Part shown: positions 1-7,953 of the stretch, one piece after another
How the letters are laid out: each line of letters starts with the position of its first letter
How positions within the stretch are numbered: position 1 is the first letter of the stretch
From: Pseudomonadota bacterium
Lineage (GTDB): Bacteria > Pseudomonadota > Alphaproteobacteria > Rhizobiales > Xanthobacteraceae
Assembly: GCA_023388935.1 (NCBI GenBank)
Contig: JAEWFG010000419.1
Span: forward strand, 1-43,493
Length of the DNA: 43,493 nt
Direction: 5' to 3'
The notes under the pieces: generated by a model
What the model was told of the DNA's origin: nothing
Seen by the model: only the letters and a program-made list of their open reading frames with translations
Databases searched by the model: none
Made by a program: the position numbers and the translations under genes

Positions 1-326
1 TCGCCTGCAACTATGTCGACGGCCAGGCGCTGGTGGTCGGCTTCATGGCGCTCGCCTTCTTCGGCAAGGGCATCGGCGCGCTCGGCTGGGCGGTCGTCTC
101 CGACACCTCGCCGAAGGAGGCCGGCGGGGTCTCCGGCGGCCTGTTCAACACCTTCGGCAACCTCTCCTCGATCACCACCCCGATCGTGATCGGCTACATC
201 GTGGCCTCGACCGGCTCCTTCAACGGTGCCCTGGTGTTCGTCGGCATCAACGCGCTGGTGGCCGCGATCGCCTATCTCGTGGTCGTAGGCAGGATCGAGC
301 GGGTTGTGCTCAAACGTTCCTCCTGA
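1..326 (+). CDS. gudP: MFS sugar-acid (glucarate/galactarate) transporter, C-terminal fragment
   Basis: Only the last 108 or so residues are in the window; the frame is open from base 3 to the TGA at 324-326. The fragment contains the stretch SDTSPKEAGG followed by GGLFNTFGNL and a final hydrophobic helix. That pattern is typical of the last transmembrane segments of the anion:cation symporter branch of the major facilitator superfamily (GudP/GarP type). It sits at the inner membrane and would import D-glucarate or galactarate by proton symport. Substrate is inferred from the neighbours: a LysR regulator, kdgD, gudD and garD follow on the same strand. A strong hairpin terminator lies 35 bases downstream, so it probably ends its own transcript. 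Family assignment is good; exact substrate is inference. Confidence 0.75.
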   Translation, partial: ACNYVDGQALVVGFMALAFFGKGIGALGWAVVSDTSPKEAGGVSGGLFNTFGNLSSITTPIVIGYIVASTGSFNGALVFVGINALVAAIAYLVVVGRIERVVLKRSS

Positions 327-360
327 GGGGGCTCCGGCGGGAGCTTGACCAGGCAACTCA

Positions 361-392
361 ACGGCGGCTCACCAGCCGCCGTCTTTGTTTTG
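361..392 (+). terminator. Rho-independent terminator after the MFS gene
   Basis: Perfect 9-bp stem ACGGCGGCT / AGCCGCCGT with a 4-base loop, followed by a T-rich tract (CTTTGTTTTGTTTT). It separates the transporter transcript from the LysR gene. Confidence 0.85.
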
Positions 393-455
393 TTTTGGGG
401 ATGATCGATGCTAGAAGTTCCGAGGAAACGCCTTATTCATCTAAGGCATGCATCG

Positions 456-1361
456 ATGTTCGACCTCAACCAGCTCCGCTGTTTCGTCACGGTGGCGGAA
501 GAACTGCATTTCGGCCGTGCCGCAGCGCGGCTGAACATGACCCAGCCGCCACTGTCCCGGCAGATCCAGGTGCTCGAGCACATCATCGACGCGCCGCTGC
601 TCGAGCGCACCAGCCGCTCGGTGCGCCTCACCCCGGCCGGGCGCAGCTTCCTGCCCGAGGCGCGGCGCATCCTGAAGCTCGCGGAGAGCGCGTCGCAGGT
701 CGCCCGCCGTATCGCGCTCGGCAAGACCGGCTCGCTGAAGATCGGCTTTACGGCCGCCGCAGCTTACGGCTTCCTGCCCGAGCTCATCGCGGCCTGCCGC
801 GCCAAGCTTCCCGAGGTGGACTTCTCGCTGAAGGAGATGGTGTCGGGCGACCAGTTCGAGGCGCTGACCTCGGGCCAGATCGACGCCGGCCTGTTGCGGC
901 CGCCGATCGCTCGCCCCGAGCTCGCCAGCCGCCGCGTCGTTGCCGAACCGCTCCTCGCCGCGATCCCGAAGAAGCATCCACTGGCGAATGCCGAAAGCAT
1001 CACCATCAAGGATTTCGACGACCAGTCCTTCGTGATGTATTCGCCCTATGAGAGCCGCTACTTCCACGATCTGCTGGTGGCGCTGTTCACCCGTGCCGAC
1101 GTGCTGCCGCGCTACGTCCAGCATCTGAGCCAGATCCACTCGATCCTCGCCATGGTGCGCGCCGGCCTCGGCCTTGCCATCGTGCCAGCCGCGGCGGCAA
1201 GCCTGAAGATCTCCGACGTGCGGCTGCGGCCCCTGAAACTGCGTACGCGCGTCCCCGTCGAACTGTTCATGGTGTGGCGCCGCGACGACGAGAATCCACT
1301 GCTCTCGGCCCTCGTCAAAATCGCCGGCGAATTGTCGTCCGCGGCGGTGATGGAAGATTGA
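456..1361 (+). CDS. LysR-family transcriptional regulator
   Basis: 301 residues from the chosen ATG, close to the usual 300 for the family. The N-terminus (FDLNQLRCFVTVAEELHFG) is the classic LysR winged helix-turn-helix start, with the recognition helix region TQPPLSRQIQVLE. A substrate-binding domain of the periplasmic-binding-protein fold follows from about residue 90. The ATG at 456 was chosen because the HTH normally begins within a few residues of the start; an in-frame ATG at 408 with a GGGGA ribosome site would add 16 residues and cannot be excluded. It lies between the transporter and the dehydratase genes, so it is the probable regulator of glucarate/galactarate catabolism. The effector is likely one of the sugar acids, but that is inference. 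Confidence 0.85.
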   Translation: MFDLNQLRCFVTVAEELHFGRAAARLNMTQPPLSRQIQVLEHIIDAPLLERTSRSVRLTPAGRSFLPEARRILKLAESASQVARRIALGKTGSLKIGFTAAAAYGFLPELIAACRAKLPEVDFSLKEMVSGDQFEALTSGQIDAGLLRPPIARPELASRRVVAEPLLAAIPKKHPLANAESITIKDFDDQSFVMYSPYESRYFHDLLVALFTRADVLPRYVQHLSQIHSILAMVRAGLGLAIVPAAAASLKISDVRLRPLKLRTRVPVELFMVWRRDDENPLLSALVKIAGELSSAAVMED

Positions 1362-1428
1362 TGCTCAATTCGCATCGGTCCATATAGGCTTTGGCTTGGA
1401 CGCGCATCGAACGGTCTCCTAAACCACG

Positions 1429-1442
1429 GCGCATGGATGCGC
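1429..1442. promoter_or_regulatory. Inverted repeat in the kdgD leader, candidate operator
   Basis: GCGCAT-GG-ATGCGC is a perfect 6-bp inverted repeat about 50 bases upstream of the kdgD start, in the 128-base gap after the LysR gene. It could be a regulator site, but it is not the usual T-N11-A LysR motif and could be chance in GC-rich DNA. Confidence 0.25.
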
Positions 1443-1489
1443 AGGCTTCGTTGCGTCCTTCACAACACCCGAAAAAGGGAGCAGCGCCC

Positions 1490-2434
1490 ATGAGCAAGAT
1501 GACCCCGCAGGAAATGGCCCAGAAGATCGGATCCGGCCTCCTGTCCTTCCCCGTCACGCCGTTCAAGGCGGACTACTCCTTCGACGAGGCGACCTACCGC
1601 GCCAACATGGATTGGTTGTGCGGCTTTGACGTTGCCGGCCTGTTCGCCGCCGGCGGCACCGGCGAGTTCTTCTCGCTGTCGCCGACCGAGGTCCCGCAGA
1701 TCGTCAAGATCGCCGTCGACGAGACCAAGGGCCGCGTGCCCGTGCTCGCCGGTACCGGCTACGGCACCGCCACCGCGCGCGAGATCGCGATTGGCGCCGA
1801 GAAGGCCGGCGCCGATGGCCTGTTGCTGCTACCGCCATACCTCACCCATTCCGAGCAGGACGGCCTTGCCGCCCATGTCGAGGCGGTCTGCGCCTCCGTG
1901 AAGATCGGCGTCATCGTCTACAATCGCGACAACGCCATCCTCCAGCCCGATACGCTCGCACGCCTTGCCGAGCGCTGCCCGAACCTCGTCGGCTACAAGG
2001 ACGGCATCGGCGACATCGAGCTGATGACCCGCGTCCACACCAAGCTCGGCGATCGTCTCACCTACATCGGCGGCCTGCCGACGGCCGAGACCTTCGCGCT
2101 GCCCTATCTCGACATGGGCGTGACGACCTACTCCTCGGCCGTGTTCAACTTCGTGCCGGAATTCGCGACCAACTTCTACGCCGCCGTGCGCAAGCGCGAT
2201 CATGAGACGATCCATGCCGGACTGAAGGATTTCATCCTGCCGCTGATCGCGATCCGCAACCGCAAGAAGGGCTATGCGGTCTCGATCATCAAGGCCGGCA
2301 TGAAGGTCATCGGCCGCGACTCCGGCCCGGTGCGCCCGCCGCTCACCGACCTCACCGAGCAGGAGATGGCGGAATTGACCGCGCTGGTGCAAAAGTTACC
2401 CGCCGTACGATCGACACAACAGGCGGCAGAATAA
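1490..2434 (+). CDS. kdgD: 5-dehydro-4-deoxyglucarate dehydratase (KdgD)
   Basis: 314 residues, class I aldolase (DHDPS/NAL superfamily) TIM barrel. It dehydrates and decarboxylates 5-dehydro-4-deoxy-D-glucarate to 2,5-dioxopentanoate, water and CO2. Visible features are the substrate carboxylate-binding motif GGTGEF near residues 55-60, the catalytic tyrosine in VIVYNRDN (Tyr144), and the Schiff-base lysine in VGYKDGIGD (Lys170). The start at 1490 was preferred over an upstream in-frame codon at 1391 because AAAGGGAG lies 8 bases before it and the protein begins like other family members. It is the first of four catabolic genes; gudD follows after 26 bases. Confidence 0.93.
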   Translation: MSKMTPQEMAQKIGSGLLSFPVTPFKADYSFDEATYRANMDWLCGFDVAGLFAAGGTGEFFSLSPTEVPQIVKIAVDETKGRVPVLAGTGYGTATAREIAIGAEKAGADGLLLLPPYLTHSEQDGLAAHVEAVCASVKIGVIVYNRDNAILQPDTLARLAERCPNLVGYKDGIGDIELMTRVHTKLGDRLTYIGGLPTAETFALPYLDMGVTTYSSAVFNFVPEFATNFYAAVRKRDHETIHAGLKDFILPLIAIRNRKKGYAVSIIKAGMKVIGRDSGPVRPPLTDLTEQEMAELTALVQKLPAVRSTQQAAE

Positions 2435-2460
2435 CAGAAGACAACAGGGAGGAGCGTGCG

Positions 2461-3804
2461 ATGGCCCAGACCGAGGTTTCCGGTGCGCCGGTCGTCACAT
2501 CGATGCAGGTGGTCCCCGTCGCGGGCCGCGACAGCATGCTCCTCAACCTGAGTGGCGCGCATGCGCCGTTTTTCACCCGCAACATCGTCATCCTCACCGA
2601 CAATGCCGGCCACACCGGCGTCGGCGAGGTGCCGGGCGGCGAAAAGATCCGGCAGACGCTGGACGACGCCCGCGATCTCGTCATCGGCAAGACCGTCGGT
2701 GCGATGAACAACATCCTCGCCGACATCCGTAGCAAATTCGCCGATCGCGACTCCGGCGGCCGCGGCAAGCAGACGTTCGACCTACGCGTCATGATCCACG
2801 CGGTCACCGCAATTGAATCCGCCCTCCTCGACCTGCTCGGCCAGCATCTCAACTTGCCGGTCGCAGCGCTACTCGGCGAAGGTCAGGAGCGCAAGAGCGT
2901 CGAGACGCTCGGCTATCTCTTCTTCGTCGGCGACCGGCGCAAGAGCAGGCTCGACTACGTCAAGGGCGAGACCGGCAAGCCCGAATGGTTCAACCTCCGC
3001 CATCAGGAGGCGATGACGCCGGAGACCGTGGTGCGACTCGCGGAGGCCACCCACGATCATTACGGCTTCGCCGACTTCAAGCTCAAGGGCGGCGTGCTCC
3101 GCGGCGAGCAGGAGATCGAGGCCGTTACTGCCATCGCCAAGCGCTTCCCCAGCGCGCGTGTCACGCTGGACCCGAACGGCGCCTGGTCGCTCGACGAGGC
3201 TGTCGGCCTCTGCAAGGACATGCACGGCATCCTCGCCTATGCCGAGGACCCCTGCGGCGCCGAGGCCGGCTTCTCCGGCCGCGAGATCATGGCCGAATTC
3301 CGCCGTGCCACGGGGCTCCCGACCGCGACCAACATGATCGCCACCGACTGGCGCCAGCTTTCGCACGCACTGCGCCTGGGCGCGGTAGACATTCCGCTCG
3401 CCGATCCCCATTTCTGGACCATGCAAGGCTCGGTGCGCGTCGCCCAGACCTGCCGCGACAACGGGTTGACCTGGGGCTCGCACTCGAACAACCATTTCGA
3501 CATCTCGCTCGCCATGTTCACCCATGTCGGCGCCGCCGCGCCGGGAAAAGTCACCGCTATCGACACCCACTGGATCTGGCAGGACGGCCAGGCGCTCACA
3601 AACGAGCCGCTTCAGATCAAGGGCGGCAAGATCGCCGTGCCGGAGCGCCCGGGCCTCGGCATCGAAATCGACCGCGCCGCCATCGCGGCCGCGCAAGACC
3701 TCTACAAGCAGCATGGACTCGGCGCCCGTGATGACGCTATTGCCATGCAGGACCTGATCCCCGGCTGGACCTTTGACGACAAGCGTCCCTGCCTCGTGCG
3801 TTAA
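2461..3804 (+). CDS. gudD: Glucarate dehydratase, enolase superfamily
   Basis: 447 residues, the usual length of GudD. It converts D-glucarate (and often L-idarate) to 5-dehydro-4-deoxyglucarate. The active-site set of the mandelate racemase/glucarate dehydratase branch is visible: Lys207 and Lys209 in KLKGG, metal ligands Asp237 (DPNGAW), Glu262 (AEDPCG) and Asn291 (ATNMIATDW), and the Asp315/His341 pair (LADPHF; SHSNNHFD). These positions are all offset by two from my memory of the E. coli enzyme. A strong ribosome site GGAGG precedes the start. The product feeds KdgD encoded just upstream. Confidence 0.95.
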   Translation: MAQTEVSGAPVVTSMQVVPVAGRDSMLLNLSGAHAPFFTRNIVILTDNAGHTGVGEVPGGEKIRQTLDDARDLVIGKTVGAMNNILADIRSKFADRDSGGRGKQTFDLRVMIHAVTAIESALLDLLGQHLNLPVAALLGEGQERKSVETLGYLFFVGDRRKSRLDYVKGETGKPEWFNLRHQEAMTPETVVRLAEATHDHYGFADFKLKGGVLRGEQEIEAVTAIAKRFPSARVTLDPNGAWSLDEAVGLCKDMHGILAYAEDPCGAEAGFSGREIMAEFRRATGLPTATNMIATDWRQLSHALRLGAVDIPLADPHFWTMQGSVRVAQTCRDNGLTWGSHSNNHFDISLAMFTHVGAAAPGKVTAIDTHWIWQDGQALTNEPLQIKGGKIAVPERPGLGIEIDRAAIAAAQDLYKQHGLGARDDAIAMQDLIPGWTFDDKRPCLVR

Positions 3805-3814
3805 AAACTTCAGG

Positions 3815-3870
3815 CGTGATCCCGGAAGAGTGGACACCGGTTTTCCGATAGGGATCATGCCCCTAAAACA
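3815..3870. repeat. Dispersed intergenic repeat, CGGTTTTCCGA type
   Basis: The gap between gudD and the aldehyde dehydrogenase gene holds a block containing GTGATCCCGGAAGAGTGGAC, then ACCGGTTTTCCGATAGGGATC and ATGC. Part of it recurs at 12185-12215 (CGGTTTTCCGAAAAGATCAT). This resembles a family of short repeats common between genes in Bradyrhizobium. It does not interrupt any reading frame. Confidence 0.6.
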
Positions 3871-3882
3871 AGGAGGAATGAG

Positions 3883-5331
3883 ATGACTGCGATCCTGAAA
3901 AACTTCATCGGCGGCGAATGGGTCGATGGCTCCGGTATCACCAGGAACATCAACCCCTCCAACACCAACGATCTCGTCGGCGAATACGCCAAGGCCGACA
4001 AGGCGCAGACCGAGAAGGCGATCGCAGCCGCAAAGGCCGCCTTCCCCGCCTGGGCGCGCTCGACACCGCAGGAGCGCTATGACGCGCTGAACAAGATCTC
4101 TTCCGAGATCCTCTCCCGCAAGGAAGAACTCGGCCGCCTGCTCGCGCGCGAGGAAGGTAAGACCCTGCCCGAAGGCATCGGCGAGGTCGCACGTGCCGGC
4201 CAGATCTTTGCATTCTTCGCCGGCGAAGCGCTGCGGCTGATCGGCGAAAAGGGCGCGTCCGTGCGGCCGGGCCTCGAGGTCGAGATCACGCGTGAGCCGA
4301 TGGGTGTCGTCGGCATGATCACACCCTGGAATTTCCCGATCGCGATCCCCGCCTGGAAGATCGCGCCCGCGCTCTGCTATGGCAACACCGTGGTATTCAA
4401 GCCGGCCGAGCTCGTGCCGGGCTCGGCGCATGCGCTGTCCGAGATCATCACGCGCTCCGGCATTCCGGCCGGCGTTTTCAATCTCGTCGTCGGCTCCGGC
4501 TCAGTGGTGGGCCAGACCCTGCTTGAGCATCCTGACGTCGCGGCGATCTCCTTCACCGGCTCGGTGCAGACCGGCCGCAAGATCGCGCAGGCCTGCGTGC
4601 TGTCGAACCCGATGAAGAAATTCCAGCTCGAGATGGGCGGCAAGAATCCGCTGGTTGTGCTCGACGATGCCGATCTCAAGACCGCTGTCGAAGTCGCCGT
4701 CAACGGCGCCTATTTCTCGACCGGCCAGCGCTGCACCGCCTCCTCCCGCCTGATCGTCACCGAGGGCATCCACGACCGTTTCGTCGCCGCGATGACCGAG
4801 CGCATGAAGGGCCTGTCGGTCGACGACGCGCTCAAGGCCGGCGTGCATATCGGCCCGGTCGTCGACCAGAGCCAGCTAGACCAGGACCTGCGCTATCTCA
4901 AGATCGGCCAGGACGAAGGCGCAAAGCTCGCCTGGGGCGGCGAACTGCTCAAGCGCGAGACGCCCGGCCACTACCTCCAGCCGGCGCTATTCACCGAGGC
5001 CAACAACAACATGCGCATCGCGCGCGAGGAGATCTTCGGCCCCGTCGCCGCCGTCATCCGCGCCAAGAACTACGAGGAAGCGCTGGCGATCTCAAACGAC
5101 ACCGAGTTCGGCCTCGCCTCCGGCATCTGCACCTCCAGCCTGAAATTCGCCACCCACTACAAGCGCAACAGCGAGTCCGGCATGGTGATGGTCAATTTGC
5201 CGACCGCCGGCGTCGACTATCACGTGCCATTCGGCGGCCGGAAGGGCTCGAGCTACGGCGCCCGCGAGCAGGGCTCCTATGCGCGCGAGTTCTACACGAC
5301 GGTGAAGACCGCCTATACCTATCCGGGTTGA
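3883..5331 (+). CDS. 2,5-dioxopentanoate (alpha-ketoglutarate semialdehyde) dehydrogenase
   Basis: 482 residues, NAD(P)-dependent aldehyde dehydrogenase superfamily, cytosolic. Visible are the cofactor region TPWNFPIAIPAWKIAPAL, the general base Glu250 in LEMGGKNP, and the nucleophile Cys284 in TGQRCTASS. The context fixes the likely substrate: KdgD makes 2,5-dioxopentanoate, which this enzyme would oxidise to 2-oxoglutarate for the TCA cycle. AAGGAGG lies 8 bases before the ATG. The gene is separated from gudD by 78 bases containing a repeat. Related succinate-semialdehyde dehydrogenases look alike, so the substrate rests on context. Confidence 0.88.
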   Translation: MTAILKNFIGGEWVDGSGITRNINPSNTNDLVGEYAKADKAQTEKAIAAAKAAFPAWARSTPQERYDALNKISSEILSRKEELGRLLAREEGKTLPEGIGEVARAGQIFAFFAGEALRLIGEKGASVRPGLEVEITREPMGVVGMITPWNFPIAIPAWKIAPALCYGNTVVFKPAELVPGSAHALSEIITRSGIPAGVFNLVVGSGSVVGQTLLEHPDVAAISFTGSVQTGRKIAQACVLSNPMKKFQLEMGGKNPLVVLDDADLKTAVEVAVNGAYFSTGQRCTASSRLIVTEGIHDRFVAAMTERMKGLSVDDALKAGVHIGPVVDQSQLDQDLRYLKIGQDEGAKLAWGGELLKRETPGHYLQPALFTEANNNMRIAREEIFGPVAAVIRAKNYEEALAISNDTEFGLASGICTSSLKFATHYKRNSESGMVMVNLPTAGVDYHVPFGGRKGSSYGAREQGSYAREFYTTVKTAYTYPG

Positions 5332-5360
5332 TAGTGACGAGACTCTCGCCGCAGCGACAC

Positions 5361-5490
5361 TGCCCACCTCTCCCTTTGGGAGAGGTCGGATCGCATAGCG
5401 ATCCGGGTGAGGGATTACGCTCGCTCGTGGGACCCGCGGCCCCTCACCCGGCGCTACGCGCTGACCTCTCCCCGTTGAGGAGAGGTGATC
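5361..5490. repeat. Extended palindromic intergenic repeat with nested hairpins
   Basis: The 195-base gap between the dehydrogenase and garD holds several nested inverted repeats. ACCTCTCCC-TTT-GGGAGAGGT lies at 5366-5386 and CGGATCGC-ATA-GCGATCCG at 5387-5405. GGGTGAGGG (5405-5413) pairs with CCCTCACCC (5441-5449), and ACCTCTCC pairs with GGAGAGGT at 5464-5486. A short relative lies at 30061-30081. It looks like a palindromic repeat family of Bradyrhizobium. A short reading frame across it (5328-5522) is not a gene. Confidence 0.8.
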
Positions 5491-5526
5491 GCGAATACGG
5501 CTTTTTCCGTTCTTTGAGGTAAGCGC

Positions 5527-7068
5527 ATGGACCAGGACGCCGCAGCGAAGGAACAGCCCCGCTACATCAAGCTCAATGAGCGCGACAATGTCGCGATCGT
5601 GGTCAATGATTTCGGGCTTCCCGCCGGCTCCCGCTTTGCCTGCGGGCTGACGCTGCGCGCCTTCGTGCCGCAAGGGCACAAGACGGCCCTCGTCGACATC
5701 GCACAAGATGCGCCGATCATCCGCTATGGCGAGGTGATCGGCTATGCGCTCTCGCCGATATCGGCCGGCGAATGGGTGGATGAAGCGCGCATCCGCATGC
5801 CGGAGGCCCCTGCCCTCGACAAGCTCGAAATCTCGACCGCCGTCCCCGCGCCCCTCCCGCCGCTCGAAGGCTTTACCTTCGAAGGCTACCGAAATCCCGA
5901 CGGCTCCGTCGGCACCAAGAACATCCTCGGCATCTCCTCCTCCGTGCAATGCGTAAAGGGCACGATGGAATATGCGCTGAAGCGCATCCGCGCCGAGCTG
6001 CTGCCGAAATATCCGAACGTCGACGACGTCGTGCCGCTGACGCATGCCTATGGCTGCGGCGTCGCGATCACCGCGCCCGACGCGGTCGTGCCGATCCGCA
6101 CGCTGCAAAACATCGCCCTCAATCCGAATTTCGGCGGCGAGATCCTCGTCGTCGGCCTCGGCTGCGAGAAGCTCGTGCCCGAGCGGCTGGTGCCCGAAGG
6201 CGTCAGCGATGCCATCGTGCGCATGCAGGACGAAGCCTTCGACGGCTTTGGCGCAATCATCGATGCGATCATGACCCAGGCCGAGGCGCGCCTGAAGGTG
6301 CTCAACGCCCGCAAGCGCGAAACCTGCCCGGCGTCCGATCTCGTCATCGGCCTGCAATGCGGCGGCAGCGATGCCTTCTCCGGCGTCACCGCAAACCCCG
6401 CCGTCGGCTTTGCCGCGGACCTCCTGGTGCGCGCCGGCGCGACCGTCATGTTCTCCGAAGTCACCGAGGTGCGCGACGCGATCCAGCTCCTCACGCGCCG
6501 CGCCATCAACGAAGACGTCGGCCGCGCGCTGGTGCGCGAGATGGCCTGGTACGATTCCTATCTCGCCCGCGGCGGCGCCGACCGCAGCGCCAACACCACG
6601 CCCGGCAACAAGAAGGGCGGCCTCGCCAACATCGTCGAAAAGTCGCTCGGCTCGATCGTGAAGTCCGGCTCGTCCGCGATCACCGGCGTGCTCTCACCCG
6701 GCGAGAAGGCGACACAGAGGGGCATGCTGTTTGCGGCTACTCCCGCGTCCGACTTCATCTGCGGCACGCTCCAGCTTGCCTCCGGCATGACGCTGCAGGT
6801 GTTCACCACCGGCCGCGGCACGCCGTATGGCCTTGCGGCTGCGCCCGTGATCAAGGTCGCGACCCGCAGCGAGCTTGCCCGCCGCTGGAAGGACCTGATC
6901 GACTTCGACGCCGGCCGCATCGCCACCGGCGAAAAGACCATCGAGGAGACCGGCTGGGACCTGTTCCGCCTGATCCTCGACGTCGCCAGCGGCCGGACCA
7001 AGCCGTGGTCGGACCGCTGGGGCATCCACAACGATCTCACGCTGTTCAATCCGGCGCCGGTGACCTGA
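5527..7068 (+). CDS. garD: Galactarate dehydratase (UxaA/GarD family)
   Basis: 513 residues, matching GarD-type galactarate dehydratases. The N-terminal part (about 10-100) is the SAF-like domain. The catalytic region then shows THAYGCGVA, VVGLGCEKL, GLQCGGSDAFSG, NTTPGNKKGG and FTTGRGTPYG; the conserved Cys-Gly motifs are the expected metal-binding signature of the altronate/galactarate dehydratase family. It dehydrates galactarate to 5-dehydro-4-deoxyglucarate, the same intermediate that GudD makes, so it converges on KdgD. GAGGT lies 6 bases before the ATG. Altronate dehydratase is the main alternative, less likely beside gudD and kdgD. Confidence 0.9.
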   Translation: MDQDAAAKEQPRYIKLNERDNVAIVVNDFGLPAGSRFACGLTLRAFVPQGHKTALVDIAQDAPIIRYGEVIGYALSPISAGEWVDEARIRMPEAPALDKLEISTAVPAPLPPLEGFTFEGYRNPDGSVGTKNILGISSSVQCVKGTMEYALKRIRAELLPKYPNVDDVVPLTHAYGCGVAITAPDAVVPIRTLQNIALNPNFGGEILVVGLGCEKLVPERLVPEGVSDAIVRMQDEAFDGFGAIIDAIMTQAEARLKVLNARKRETCPASDLVIGLQCGGSDAFSGVTANPAVGFAADLLVRAGATVMFSEVTEVRDAIQLLTRRAINEDVGRALVREMAWYDSYLARGGADRSANTTPGNKKGGLANIVEKSLGSIVKSGSSAITGVLSPGEKATQRGMLFAATPASDFICGTLQLASGMTLQVFTTGRGTPYGLAAAPVIKVATRSELARRWKDLIDFDAGRIATGEKTIEETGWDLFRLILDVASGRTKPWSDRWGIHNDLTLFNPAPVT

Positions 7069-7106
7069 GCGCCGATCGCGGCGCCGGCAAGACCAAGAGG
7101 AGCTCA

Positions 7107-7187
7107 ATGTCCCGCGTCACCTGCGCACGATTTGCAACGACGAGCCGAGTTCGCCCGGTGCATTCGTGGCGGCGTCGGACGGCGTAG
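7107..7187 (+). CDS. Possible 26-residue Arg-rich small ORF
   Basis: ATG at 7107, TAG at 7185-7187. It is noted because AGAGGAG lies 4 bases upstream, a better ribosome site than many genes here have, 38 bases after garD. The predicted peptide is rich in Arg, Thr and Ser with no recognisable domain, and the sequence after the start runs into repeat-like DNA. It may be the start of a lost gene of the operon rather than a real peptide. Confidence 0.2.
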   Translation: MSRVTCARFATTSRVRPVHSWRRRTA

Positions 7188-7253
7188 CGCGCTGAGCCTC
7201 GTTCTGTCGTTCCGGGCTCGACGCTACGCGTCTCCCGGAAGGACATGCGGGCC

Positions 7254-7610
7254 TCACGTCATGCTGCCCGGCATGAAGCAGCGCACGCGCGGATGACCGT
7301 CGACATAGTGCTTCCACACCATGGTGCGGCCGATCTTGTTCGGCTCGGTGATCACGGCGCCGTCGGGCACGACGACCAATTCGTCGTCGAGATGCACGCG
7401 GTAGTGCCCTCTGTCGGATTCCCAATCGACATCGGCGACCACATAGCCGTCGGCATCCGAACAGCATTGCCCGTATTCGCTGCGCAGGCTCTCGAACCAG
7501 GGCTTTAACGGCGAGTTGGCGTAACGCCCGTCGTCGCGCGCCAGCGCCGACGTCGCCAGTATCGCTGTCAGCCCCAGCAGCGTCGCCGCACAAAATCCTG
7601 CAAATCTCAT
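7254..7610 (-). CDS. Secreted hypothetical protein
   Basis: 118 residues from the ATG at 7610, which starts a clear Sec signal peptide (hydrophobic core AATLLGLTAILATSALA, cleavage likely after ALA). The mature part is about 95 residues, polar, with three cysteines (CC near the middle and one in RVRCFMPG), a WESDRGHYRVHLDDE stretch and a VWKHYVDGHPRVRCF tail. I do not recognise a named family; similar small periplasmic proteins are common in Bradyrhizobium. A longer in-frame start at 7694 would bury the signal peptide and was rejected. It converges with the garD operon. Confidence 0.7.
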   Translation of the reverse strand: MRFAGFCAATLLGLTAILATSALARDDGRYANSPLKPWFESLRSEYGQCCSDADGYVVADVDWESDRGHYRVHLDDELVVVPDGAVITEPNKIGRTMVWKHYVDGHPRVRCFMPGSMT

Positions 7611-7953
7611 CTCGTGTTCCCGCGGACCAGAGTCATCCTTGCGGGGGACAAACAAAGCCGACCGCTGTCCGCGCCTTGAAACAGGTGCGGACAACGAATC
7701 GTTTCCCCAGCAGCCTTGCGACAGCTATGCAAATCCAGCGCCAGCGGGCATTCCGGGGGACTACTGCCTCCCCCGAGCGGCGTTCGTACCCTGCCTCGGT
7801 GGGCCGCCCGCAATTTGCCGCAGTCTTCCGGAGGCTTTCCTTGTCGCCCGGGGACGTGTACGAAACTGCCGGGAACGCGACAGCATCGTTTAACCAACTA
7901 TTTCGAATGGAAGAATTGGGTATTGGCGTGACAGGCATCGGACCGTCAGCGCT
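7611..7953. other. 343-base gap, no gene seen
   Basis: Divergent intergenic region between a secreted protein (minus) and an unknown membrane protein (plus). Short reading frames exist in both directions but none has a convincing start or composition. Promoters for both genes must lie here; I could not place them with confidence. Confidence 0.5.

Noticed and set aside
2869..4431. 520-codon frame antisense to gudD and the aldehyde dehydrogenase
   Set aside because: It crosses two clear genes and an intergenic repeat, with shadow composition.
5328..5522. 64-codon frame between the dehydrogenase and garD
   Set aside because: It lies entirely across a palindromic repeat element.
5092..6357. 421-codon frame antisense to the dehydrogenase and garD
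   Set aside because: It spans the palindromic repeat and two recognisable genes; no domain.
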